Below are positions 1 to 5,821 of a DNA stretch of 8,384 bases, piece by piece. This stretch comes from UBA2883 sp050873965 (GTDB taxonomy: Bacteria; Cyanobacteriota; Vampirovibrionia; Gastranaerophilales; Gastranaerophilaceae), in the NCBI GenBank assembly GCA_050873965.1, contig JBNMJS010000078.1, forward strand, positions 1 through 8,384, in the 5' to 3' direction. Numbering within the stretch: the first letter of the stretch is position 1; each line of letters opens with the position of its first letter. The position numbers and the translations under genes are program-made. The notes under the pieces are model-generated. The model made no database searches and was not told where the DNA came from. It saw only the letters and a list, made by a program, of their open reading frames with translations.

Positions 1-221
1 AGTTTATGTCCATCGATTGTTAAGGGCTAACTCAACAATCTGCTCGACTTCGTCTTTTAATTTGCGTTGTCTGTCATTTTTTTAGAATCAACAAGTATTT
101 TCGTCGTTTTCAGCTATTCTATTTTCAATGTTCGAGAACAATTTTGTTTACACAGTAAAGCTACAAATTATTAAATACTTTAACTAGTGTTTATATCCTC
201 GACCGATTTATTAATCGGTGC
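1..221 (-). other. Long untranslated leader running off the left edge
   Basis: This is the region downstream of the leftward promoter. Reading leftward it starts with a 7-bp hairpin (219-202, ACCGATT / AATCGGT, 4-base loop) almost at the predicted transcription start. It ends with a 10-bp hairpin (40-15, 6-base loop). The second hairpin pairs fully only in minus-strand RNA, where a G-U pair forms; plus-strand RNA would have an A-C mismatch, which supports leftward transcription. Only very short reading frames without ribosome binding sites are present. An rRNA-operon leader is the simplest reading. A regulatory 5' UTR of a gene beyond the edge is the alternative. Confidence 0.45.
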
Positions 222-227
222 TTATCT

Positions 228-255
228 AGCATACCCCTTTAAGGATTTTTGTCAA
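228..255 (-). promoter_or_regulatory. Strong sigma70-type promoter facing left
   Basis: On the minus strand there is a perfect -35 box TTGACA (255-250), a 16-base spacer and a -10 box TATGCT (233-228). The stretch just upstream of the -35 box is A-rich (GAAAAAATTA), as in an UP element. No start codon with a ribosome binding site follows within the window, so the promoter serves a long untranslated leader. This layout fits a stable-RNA (rRNA) operon promoter, but the RNA gene itself would lie beyond the left edge and is not seen. Confidence 0.6.
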
Positions 256-424
256 GTAATTTTTTCTCGCTATTTACAAATCTTTACTCGGCATTCAGCT
301 ATTGATTTTCGACCTTGTGTTTATCGCTTATCTGCTTTGCACTTGGCACAATATATATATTATCACGTAAAAAATAAAAATCACGCATTATTTTTCAAAA
401 ATTTAAACTTTTTTATTTAAATCG

Positions 425-442
425 TACAACTATTGAGTTGTA
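425..442. repeat. Perfect 7-bp inverted repeat
   Basis: TACAACT and AGTTGTA flank a 4-base loop. No T-run follows on either strand, so this does not look like a terminator. It lies between the leftward promoter and the rightward small gene and could be an operator or chance. Apart from this and the two candidate promoters, nothing else is recognisable in the roughly 360 bases from 256 to 616. Confidence 0.35.
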
Positions 443-467
443 GCCGTTTACAAAACTTCATAAACTA

Positions 468-496
468 TTGACAACTCTCAAAATATAGACGAATAC
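468..496 (+). promoter_or_regulatory. Possible promoter of the 86-aa gene
   Basis: A perfect -35 box TTGACA lies at 468-473. With a 17-base spacer the -10 position reads GAATAC, a poor match, so this is tentative. It would give a 5' UTR of a little over 100 bases before the ATG at 617. No better promoter was found closer to the gene. Confidence 0.25.
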
Positions 497-616
497 ATGC
501 TTTTGCGAGTACTTATTTTATATATTTTTGTAACGAATTTGTCATAACCCGCAAATTAATCAAAAAAATTTACTTAATATAAGTGTGTGTGATTTTACCC
601 TATGGAGGTTTACATT

Positions 617-877
617 ATGTCGGAATGTGCAGGAAGTTGTGCAACATTGAGCCAATGCAGTATTGTTGGTCAACAAAAGCCATTGGAAGATTTGAAAAAC
701 AAATATGACCAACGACAGATTGCTCAACGAGAAATGAGAAAAAACGAATTACTTGAAAAAGGCGACAACAAAAACCTTAGTACAAGTGAAGCAATGGAAC
801 TTGCTGGGTATCGAATACAAGACGGTTTAGAGAAAATGGCTAAACTCCATGAAGGCAGTGTTTGTTACCTAGCATAA
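617..877 (+). CDS. Small protein with N-terminal Cys cluster, unknown function (86 aa)
   Basis: I do not recognise this family. The start at 617 is chosen because GGAGG (604-608) lies 8 bases upstream; an in-frame ATG at 602 would overlap that site. The product begins MSECAGSCAT and has Cys at residues 4, 8 and 14, plus a fourth at 83 in the C-terminal SVCYLA. Residues 21-50 are highly charged and probably helical (many Lys, Arg, Glu, Gln). Residues 55-78 look like a second amphipathic helix. There is no signal peptide or membrane segment, so it is presumably cytoplasmic. The four Cys could bind a metal or form disulfides, which is inference only. It is monocistronic: it has its own ribosome binding site and a strong terminator starts 17 bases after the stop. 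The next gene is on the other strand. It is probably a real gene because of the good translation start and terminator. Confidence 0.75.
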   Translation: MSECAGSCATLSQCSIVGQQKPLEDLKNKYDQRQIAQREMRKNELLEKGDNKNLSTSEAMELAGYRIQDGLEKMAKLHEGSVCYLA

Positions 878-893
878 CCTCAAATTTAACACT

Positions 894-924
894 AAATACC
901 AATCTAAATGATTGGTATTTTTTT
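894..924 (+). terminator. Rho-independent terminator of the 86-aa gene
   Basis: A perfect 9-bp stem ATACCAATC / GATTGGTAT with a 5-base loop is followed directly by a run of T. It ends the plus-strand small gene. The minus-strand protease gene converges on it and may use the same stem, although in that direction only a short broken T-run (TTTAGTGTT) follows. Confidence 0.88.
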
Positions 925-957
925 ATATTTAATAATCACAATTCTTTAAAATAAATA

Positions 958-1869
958 TCAAACCCAAGATCCAAATTTCGCATTCGCATATTGTGCAGAA
1001 CGATTATATGCATCTTGTTCAATAGGATTTTTCACATATTCAGGTGAATCAACCGGTGGATAATTTCTCACTGCCTCTAACCACAAATGAGCAATTTTTC
1101 CTTTTGGTGAATCTGCAGGAATTGATTTTTCTGTATCTGGTTGATTACCCCAATAAGTTTTAGGGAAAAATGTATTTGCTTTAATATCTAATATTGCTTT
1201 TTCTATCATATTTTGTGGTTTTTCATGTGACCACGCTTTATAAACCTCTTTTTCACCAATATCTTCTGTTTGACGCATAATCATGTGTTGTTGAGCATGA
1301 ATCATTTCATGAGATATTTTTTGAACAATAAATTTCTTTTGTTCTTTCGGAGTTAATGGTTCAGCAATCAATTTATCAAAACCCATATTTCCACGTTGTG
1401 ATTGCATTTTTATAAACGCATCTGCACTTTGTTTATTTACAAATAATGGTAACTTAACAGATGGCGAAACTAAAACAATTCGTTTACCGTCTTTTATACC
1501 AACAATTTTGGTATCAGAATCCAATAAATCAGAAAGACTCATTGATATTTCATTTCTATTAAATGTATAACCACCACCAGCAACACCATCTTCTTCATCA
1601 TACAATTTTAAAGTCGGTTGCTTATCAATTCCAAAATCTTTAGTTATATTGTCATAAATTTGACTAAATTCATGATTAGGGAAAAGTTTGTTAAATTTTT
1701 CAGTAAGAATTTCTTTTTTACTTCTGAAATTTACGGTATCCATAGTAGGCTGAGATACAGCACCAGTCTTAAATGCATCATTTTGCACTTGTGATGTTTT
1801 ATTGACATTTACACCTGATGAAAAATTCAAAGGCGTTGATACACACGAATACAAATTAACCTTTTCCAT
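958..1869 (-). CDS. Putative zinc metalloprotease with HExxH motif (303 aa)
   Basis: The key signature is SHEMIHAQQ, with His187, Glu188 and His191 forming an HExxH zinc-binding and catalytic motif on a predicted helix. Glu284 in NPIEQDAY is a good candidate for the third zinc ligand, which would make this a gluzincin-type peptidase. The segment YTFNRNEISMSL (101-112), upstream of the active helix, resembles the edge strand of such folds. There is no signal peptide, so the protein appears cytoplasmic or exported by a non-Sec route. The first 50 residues look disordered and carry two similar short motifs, LNFSS (14-18) and VNFRS (46-50). The ATG at 1869 is preferred over an in-frame TTG at 1896; neither has a clear ribosome binding site. 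It lies 61 bases downstream of the TPR-glycosyltransferase on the same strand and may share its transcript. The substrate is unknown. The zincin fold is fairly secure and the exact family is not. Confidence 0.72.
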   Translation of the reverse strand: MEKVNLYSCVSTPLNFSSGVNVNKTSQVQNDAFKTGAVSQPTMDTVNFRSKKEILTEKFNKLFPNHEFSQIYDNITKDFGIDKQPTLKLYDEEDGVAGGGYTFNRNEISMSLSDLLDSDTKIVGIKDGKRIVLVSPSVKLPLFVNKQSADAFIKMQSQRGNMGFDKLIAEPLTPKEQKKFIVQKISHEMIHAQQHMIMRQTEDIGEKEVYKAWSHEKPQNMIEKAILDIKANTFFPKTYWGNQPDTEKSIPADSPKGKIAHLWLEAVRNYPPVDSPEYVKNPIEQDAYNRSAQYANAKFGSWV

Positions 1870-1900
1870 ACTTATGTAAAGTAAATTTTTTAACAAAATT

Positions 1901-1914
1901 TGCTATTAATAGCA
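1901..1914. repeat. 14-bp perfect palindrome between two minus-strand genes
   Basis: TGCTATTAATAGCA is self-complementary and sits in the 61-base gap between the TPR-glycosyltransferase stop and the protease start. It could be a binding site for a dimeric regulator. It could also form a weak 5-bp hairpin followed on the minus strand by AAATTTTGTT, a poor terminator. The role is undetermined. Confidence 0.35.
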
Positions 1915-1930
1915 GTAAATGCAATATAAA

Positions 1931-3583
1931 TTAACACAATTTACTTAGTTCATTATTTATATTTTCAATAACATCGTCCCATGATACTGTGTCTTTTTGT
2001 TTGAAAATTTTAACAGAATCATACCATTCTGTAGTTTTATCATTATCAAACCAACGCCAATCAGGACAATATGGAAGTAACATGAAAGTTTTTACCCCCA
2101 ATGCACCAGCCAAATGAGCAACTGATGTATCAACAGTAATAACGACATCTAAATTTTTAATAGTAGCAGCCGTATCATCAAAATCATTAAATATTTCGCC
2201 CAAATCAACCATGTCAGAATATTGTTTATAGTTATCCAAACTTGGTTTTACTTGTAATGAATAAAATTGAATACCTTTTTTATTCAAAATTGAATCAAAT
2301 AATGAAATATTCAAAGTTCGGTTTATTTGTTCTCTCCAACCGGCAGAACCTGCTTCCCAACAAATACCAACCTTTAATTTATTAGTATTATTAAAATATT
2401 TTTCTTTATACTCTTCAATTTTATTTTCGTCGGCAATCAAATATCCATCAGACATCGGAATTTTACCAATATCAGAATTCAAATAATATGGAATATTTGA
2501 TAATATTAAAGACTTGTCATAACGAGGAAAACGTTCTTTTCTTTCTACCACTTCAATATTTTTATACATAGCAAAAGAACGTTTGAATAAGTTTAAAACA
2601 GGTTTCAAAGTGCATAATTTAATCTTTTTAAACTTTTTAGTTAGTAATGGCAAATAACGAACAAACATCATATAATCGCCAATACCTTGATCACAATATA
2701 CAAGCAATGTTTCATCTTTATAGGTTTTACCGTCCCAAAAACGTTTTAATTTAGAGATTGGATGTTCTGTATATTGCTTATCAGAATCCTTTTTAATGTA
2801 ATATTTATATGCTTTTTTAAATTTTCTTTGCTTAAAACAAATTGTTGCATACAAGAAATTTATAACAGAGTTTTCACTATCGAACTTAATTAATTTCTTA
2901 GCATAATATTCAGCCATTTTAAAATCATCACGTTTGTGAGCATTAATAGCAAGATTGTAATACGCTGCCTGTTTATCACCACAAGACAATGCTTTTTTAT
3001 AACATGCCTGAGCCATTTCCTCATTTCGATAAACCATCTCATTAACTAACCCAAATTTTATCCAAGCATCACCATATTTGGGAAAACTTTTAACAACTTG
3101 TTCAGCGTAACCGACTGCATCATTCAAACGACCTGTTGCAATACAGGCCATAACCATATTACACAAAGATTCTTTTTTTAATGGATACCTTTTGATACAT
3201 TCAGAAGCAACCATATATTCCAATGATGACATTCTTAATTCTGAAAGTGATTTTGCATATTTATCAAAAACATCATAATTTTTTGTATATTTAATAACCT
3301 TTGAAAAATAATTGCACGCTTCAGTATATTTACCAAGATAATATTTAACCAAACCTAACCCTTCTTCTGTTACAAGATTAGGTTTAATTTTTTCTGCTTG
3401 TTCTAATTTTCTTTCAGCATGTTTGAAATACTTAGTATTTAAGTATAACAAGCCTAAACAAGAAAGCACGATTGAATTATTTTTATCAATTTTCAAAATA
3501 TCTTGATAAATACGTTGAGCTTTGTCATACTCTTTTTCTTCTGTATATTTAATCGCTCTCTTTACTTCTGCAACTATATCCAT
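1931..3583 (-). CDS. TPR-repeat protein with GT9-like glycosyltransferase domain (550 aa)
   Basis: The N-terminal ~265 residues are tetratricopeptide-like helical repeats (for example EKEYDKAQRIYQDILKIDKN at 17-36 and GRLNDAVGYAEQVVKSFPKY at 151-170). The C-terminal half (about 280-545) is a GT-B fold domain of the ADP-heptose transferase (GT9) / O-GlcNAc-transferase-like type. Its recognisable blocks are a WDGK entry (283-286), CDQGIGDYMMFVRYLP (297-312), VGICWEAGS (405-413), the arginine-containing NRTLNISLF (421-429) and VDTSVAHLAGALGVKT (484-499). The last is the usual nucleotide-sugar-binding loop and is followed by LLPYCPDWRW (502-511). Such TPR-GT proteins glycosylate proteins or surface polysaccharide; the acceptor and sugar donor here are not predictable. 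There is no signal peptide or membrane segment, so it acts in the cytoplasm. The ATG at 3583 lacks a Shine-Dalgarno site and sits 6 bases downstream of a good -10 box, so the mRNA may be leaderless. The subtilase gene lies 50 bases upstream on the same strand. Confidence 0.9.
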   Translation of the reverse strand: MDIVAEVKRAIKYTEEKEYDKAQRIYQDILKIDKNNSIVLSCLGLLYLNTKYFKHAERKLEQAEKIKPNLVTEEGLGLVKYYLGKYTEACNYFSKVIKYTKNYDVFDKYAKSLSELRMSSLEYMVASECIKRYPLKKESLCNMVMACIATGRLNDAVGYAEQVVKSFPKYGDAWIKFGLVNEMVYRNEEMAQACYKKALSCGDKQAAYYNLAINAHKRDDFKMAEYYAKKLIKFDSENSVINFLYATICFKQRKFKKAYKYYIKKDSDKQYTEHPISKLKRFWDGKTYKDETLLVYCDQGIGDYMMFVRYLPLLTKKFKKIKLCTLKPVLNLFKRSFAMYKNIEVVERKERFPRYDKSLILSNIPYYLNSDIGKIPMSDGYLIADENKIEEYKEKYFNNTNKLKVGICWEAGSAGWREQINRTLNISLFDSILNKKGIQFYSLQVKPSLDNYKQYSDMVDLGEIFNDFDDTAATIKNLDVVITVDTSVAHLAGALGVKTFMLLPYCPDWRWFDNDKTTEWYDSVKIFKQKDTVSWDDVIENINNELSKLC

Positions 3584-3589
3584 AGAATA

Positions 3590-3618
3590 ATTTTAGCATT
3601 TTATCAACGTTATATCAA
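3590..3618 (-). promoter_or_regulatory. Extended -10 promoter abutting the TPR-glycosyltransferase ATG
   Basis: On the minus strand TTGATA (3618-3613), a 17-base spacer and TAAAAT (3595-3590) form a promoter with an extended -10 (TGC directly before TAAAAT). Only 6 bases separate the -10 box from the ATG at 3583. Transcription would therefore start at or next to the first base of the start codon. Confidence 0.6.
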
Positions 3619-3633
3619 TATTTATACAACGTA

Positions 3634-4713
3634 TTATAAAATGCCTTCCATCATATCATTAAGTGCAAGTTTTGCAGTTCTAACAGGAGTAGCATAAGAT
3701 GTCCCACCAATTCTAGATGCCAATTTTTTAGTTTTTCTAGTAATAGGCAAATCCGTTCCATCAAGCCCTGTAACATTTATACCTAAGACTTTACCATTTT
3801 CATCTTTTGAAACTCTTGGGAAATAATCTCTACGTTCATAATGTTGAGTAAATACAGAATTTCTTGAGCAAGAATCCTTAGCAATTCTACCACCACGAAG
3901 TGAGCCAACACCTTCGATACCATCAATTGCTAATCTATCATTAACAACTTCTTTCGCAAAATTATTTTCATTACCTGCTGCATCAAGTATTCTTGTTCCT
4001 TTTGCTAAAATTCTTTCAAATAGTGGTCTTACTGGATTCAAATATGGACTTTGTGCAACATATTGTTTTTGAATATCACCTGATTTTTTTGCAACATCTT
4101 CTGAATTGACTAAGTGAACTTCTGAAATTGAAATATAATCAACTTGTTTGCCTTTATCCATTTTATCAGCAAGCTCTGTAAATCTTTTTTTCTCTAAAGA
4201 AAGAGGTAATTTGCCTCTATATTTAATCATTTCATATAAATTCTTTTTGTGAGCAAGTCTTTCAACATTTGCAAACGGATTGAAACGTTTTACAAAAGTT
4301 TCCATAAGTTCGCCATGCGTAATTCCTTTAGGACTATAAAAATTATCAAAAATCACAATTGTTTTAGGTTTTAACTCTGCATTTTTTACAAATGCCCCAT
4401 CTTTATCCAAAATTCTAACCTGAACTTTATCTTTTTTACGTCCTTCTTCTAGTATATGATAAACCTTATTATCTTTGGGATTTGTCCAAGTTACACGCTT
4501 GTAACTATCTTCGATAGTTTTTGAAGTTAATCTTTTTAAATCTTCCGGTGTTGCTTTTGAATATGTGTAAGTCATTCCATCTGTTTTCATAACAGAATTT
4601 GCCAATTTGTTCATAGAACGAGTAATCTTGCCTCTTGCAGAAGCAAACCTTTCAACAGCGTCGGTTGCAACAGTTCTAGATATTTGAGATGAAACAGAAG
4701 AAATTATTGTCAT
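3634..4713 (-). CDS. Divergent subtilisin-like serine protease, family S8 (359 aa)
   Basis: The subtilase catalytic residues are visible in the correct order. Asp123 lies in the strand TIVIFDNF (118-125) and His133 in THGELM (132-137). The oxyanion Asn248 lies in DAAGNENN (244-251) and the nucleophile Ser339 in GGTSYATP (336-343). Residues 191-199 (VDYISISEV) match the core strand that normally precedes the substrate-binding region. The Asp-His spacing is only 10 residues, against about 30 in classical subtilisin, so this is a short-loop, divergent member. No signal peptide is present, and the first ~45 residues look amphipathic rather than like a secretion signal or a standard inhibitory propeptide. 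The start is supported by AAGG 6 bases upstream of the ATG. It is the first of three minus-strand genes, with 50 bases to the next one. Catalytic residues appear intact, so activity is likely; the substrate is unknown. Confidence 0.78.
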   Translation of the reverse strand: MTIISSVSSQISRTVATDAVERFASARGKITRSMNKLANSVMKTDGMTYTYSKATPEDLKRLTSKTIEDSYKRVTWTNPKDNKVYHILEEGRKKDKVQVRILDKDGAFVKNAELKPKTIVIFDNFYSPKGITHGELMETFVKRFNPFANVERLAHKKNLYEMIKYRGKLPLSLEKKRFTELADKMDKGKQVDYISISEVHLVNSEDVAKKSGDIQKQYVAQSPYLNPVRPLFERILAKGTRILDAAGNENNFAKEVVNDRLAIDGIEGVGSLRGGRIAKDSCSRNSVFTQHYERRDYFPRVSKDENGKVLGINVTGLDGTDLPITRKTKKLASRIGGTSYATPVRTAKLALNDMMEGIL

Positions 4714-4827
4714 AACACACCTTAGTTGTACTTACATAAAATTTAATACATGTAAAAAAATAAAATTGCGTTATTTTTAATAAATTTTTTAAAAATGTTA
4801 CAAAACAAAATCAAATTATTACTAGGT

Positions 4828-4856
4828 TTGACATGATTTTCATGAACTTATGTAAC
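4828..4856 (+). promoter_or_regulatory. Probable promoter of the 51-aa gene
   Basis: A perfect -35 box TTGACA (4828-4833), a 17-base spacer and TGTAAC (4851-4856, 4 of 6 matches to the consensus -10) face right. It would give a 5' UTR of about 110 bases that is rich in A and poor in T. Confidence 0.45.
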
Positions 4857-4882
4857 AAAACGGAACAAAACATTAAAGAAAA

Positions 4883-4960
4883 ATGGAAAACAAGCCGTAT
4901 AAACATTATGTAAGGAATAGACAAGCAAAACAAAAGTTATCAATAAAGATTATAAGTTAA
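4883..4960 (+). CDS. Possible 25-aa basic upstream ORF
   Basis: An ATG at 4883 opens a 25-codon frame, MENKPYKHYV..., that ends with TAA at 4958-4960. The stop is two bases before the ribosome binding site of the 51-aa gene. The peptide is strongly basic, with many Lys and Arg. No strong Shine-Dalgarno site precedes it, only AAAGAAAA. It may be a leader peptide that affects translation of the next gene, or a chance frame in the untranslated region. Confidence 0.25.
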   Translation: MENKPYKHYVRNRQAKQKLSIKIIS

Positions 4961-4973
4961 GTGAGGAATGGAT

Positions 4974-5129
4974 ATGCATTTAAACAAAGATTTAGAGTTG
5001 ACATTAGTGTCCGCAGACAGTGTAATGAACAAAGAAGTCATGAGTAATATTTCATGTGAGATTGAAACACTTTTCAACAATGTAATGTCAACAGTTGTAG
5101 ATTATTTTGAGGAGGCTGTAGCAGAATAA
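4974..5129 (+). CDS. Small acidic protein, unknown function (51 aa)
   Basis: The start at 4974 is chosen because GAGG (4963-4966) lies 7 bases upstream. The in-frame ATG at 4968 is too close to that site. The peptide begins MHLNKDLELT and ends FEEAVAE. It is acidic, has one Cys (residue 28) and appears mostly helical, with an amphipathic stretch at 19-48. There is no signal peptide and no confident membrane segment. It forms a self-contained unit with a promoter upstream and a strong terminator 28 bases after the stop. That flanking architecture is the main reason to call it a real gene. I do not recognise the family. A short regulatory protein is one possibility. Confidence 0.62.
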   Translation: MHLNKDLELTLVSADSVMNKEVMSNISCEIETLFNNVMSTVVDYFEEAVAE

Positions 5130-5157
5130 AGTTTTAGACAATTAAATAGTATAATGA

Positions 5158-5188
5158 CCGGAGTTAACCATTGAGTTGACTCCGTTTT
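5158..5188 (+). terminator. Rho-independent terminator of the 51-aa gene
   Basis: The stem CGGAGTTAAC (5159-5168) / GTTGACTCCG (5175-5184) has a 6-base loop and is followed by TTTT. The single non-Watson-Crick position is a U-G pair in plus-strand RNA and would be an A-C mismatch in minus-strand RNA, so the terminator works rightward. Confidence 0.82.
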
Positions 5189-5287
5189 GCATGTATTACA
5201 AATGTAACAAAAAACATAACTTCTGAAATCCAACCTACAAAATAGTTTTTATATATATGTAGTAGTGACTAAAAAAGAGAGCGTATC

Positions 5288-5821
5288 ATGGCAAATATTG
5301 ATCCAAAAATGAAGTTTTTCCAAGAAACAGGGTTAAATGTAGATTTTGAATTTGCGACTTATAATCCAAACAGACTTAACGAAAATTCTGGTTATAATAT
5401 TCACAATACCAATGCAAATGTTCAATGGAGCAAAGAAGATTCAACATTTTGGCAAAAGCCATCGAATACTGGTTCTAACTCTCAAGGAAACAATCAAACT
5501 ACAGGCTTTGTTTTTCAAGGAAATGATAACAGCTACAACATTAATAATACCGGTATAATGCCATGGAAACCAGTAAACAATGGCTGGTCGAATACTGGTG
5601 GTAATTCTGGTAGCAATCCGACAAACGGAAATCTCACAACAAAAGGCAATAATGGCTATTCATACGAAATAGATTCTGCAACCGGCTGTATAACATACAA
5701 AGATTCCAACGGCAAAAAAATCACAGTTACAGAGATGAGAAAGCAATGCCCAAATATGGTCGAAAATGCAATAAAACAAAGCAAACAAATTCAAGAACAA
5801 ATTAAAAAGAAATCATCTTAA
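5288..5821 (+). CDS. Asn/Gly/Ser-rich protein of unknown function (177 aa)
   Basis: I do not recognise this protein. It starts MANIDPKMKF, with a modest GAGAG site (5277-5281) 6 bases upstream. Residues 30-122 are low complexity, rich in Asn, Gly, Ser and Thr, with scattered Trp (47, 55, 93, 100), and are probably disordered. Residues 123-150 look like a small beta hairpin (YSYEIDSATG, then KDSNGKKITVTE). Residues 155-175 are a basic, Lys/Gln-rich helix. Two Cys occur, at 134 and 154. No signal peptide or membrane segment is seen. It is preceded by the terminator of the 51-aa gene and converges with the next gene, whose stop codon it overlaps, so it is probably transcribed alone. A rough -10-like TATATA near 5252 has no matching -35 box. 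Confidence 0.68.
   Translation: MANIDPKMKFFQETGLNVDFEFATYNPNRLNENSGYNIHNTNANVQWSKEDSTFWQKPSNTGSNSQGNNQTTGFVFQGNDNSYNINNTGIMPWKPVNNGWSNTGGNSGSNPTNGNLTTKGNNGYSYEIDSATGCITYKDSNGKKITVTEMRKQCPNMVENAIKQSKQIQEQIKKKSS

Noticed and set aside
1..75. Minus-strand fragment resembling the end of a short protein (...EVEQIVELALNNRW)
   Set aside because: The frame is opened by a TAA just upstream and has no start codon, so it cannot be a gene end unless frameshifted. The hairpin at 15-40 explains the region better.
187..420. A 77-codon plus-strand frame
   Set aside because: It starts with GTG without a ribosome binding site, has an unconvincing composition, and lies over the strong leftward promoter and the start of its leader.
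602..616. Upstream ATG at 602 as start of the small Cys-rich protein
   Set aside because: This ATG overlaps the GGAGG site that correctly positions the ATG at 617, and nothing upstream of 602 serves as a binding site.
1870..1896. TTG at 1896 as start of the zinc protease
   Set aside because: There is no ribosome binding site and the codon is rarer as a start; the ATG at 1869 is simpler. Neither start is strongly supported.
3503..3697. A 64-codon plus-strand frame
   Set aside because: It is a shadow of the TPR-glycosyltransferase and subtilase genes and the promoter between them. It is Phe/Tyr-rich as expected from antisense of AT-rich coding sequence, with no ribosome binding site.
4732..4913. 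Repeated TTATGTAA / TTACATAA octamers near gene starts (also at 1872)
   Set aside because: In DNA this rich in A and T, a few copies of such an octamer are expected by chance, and the spacing to promoters is inconsistent.
5346..5558. A 70-codon frame inside the Asn-rich gene
   Set aside because: It is an alternative frame of the 177-aa gene with no ribosome binding site of its own.
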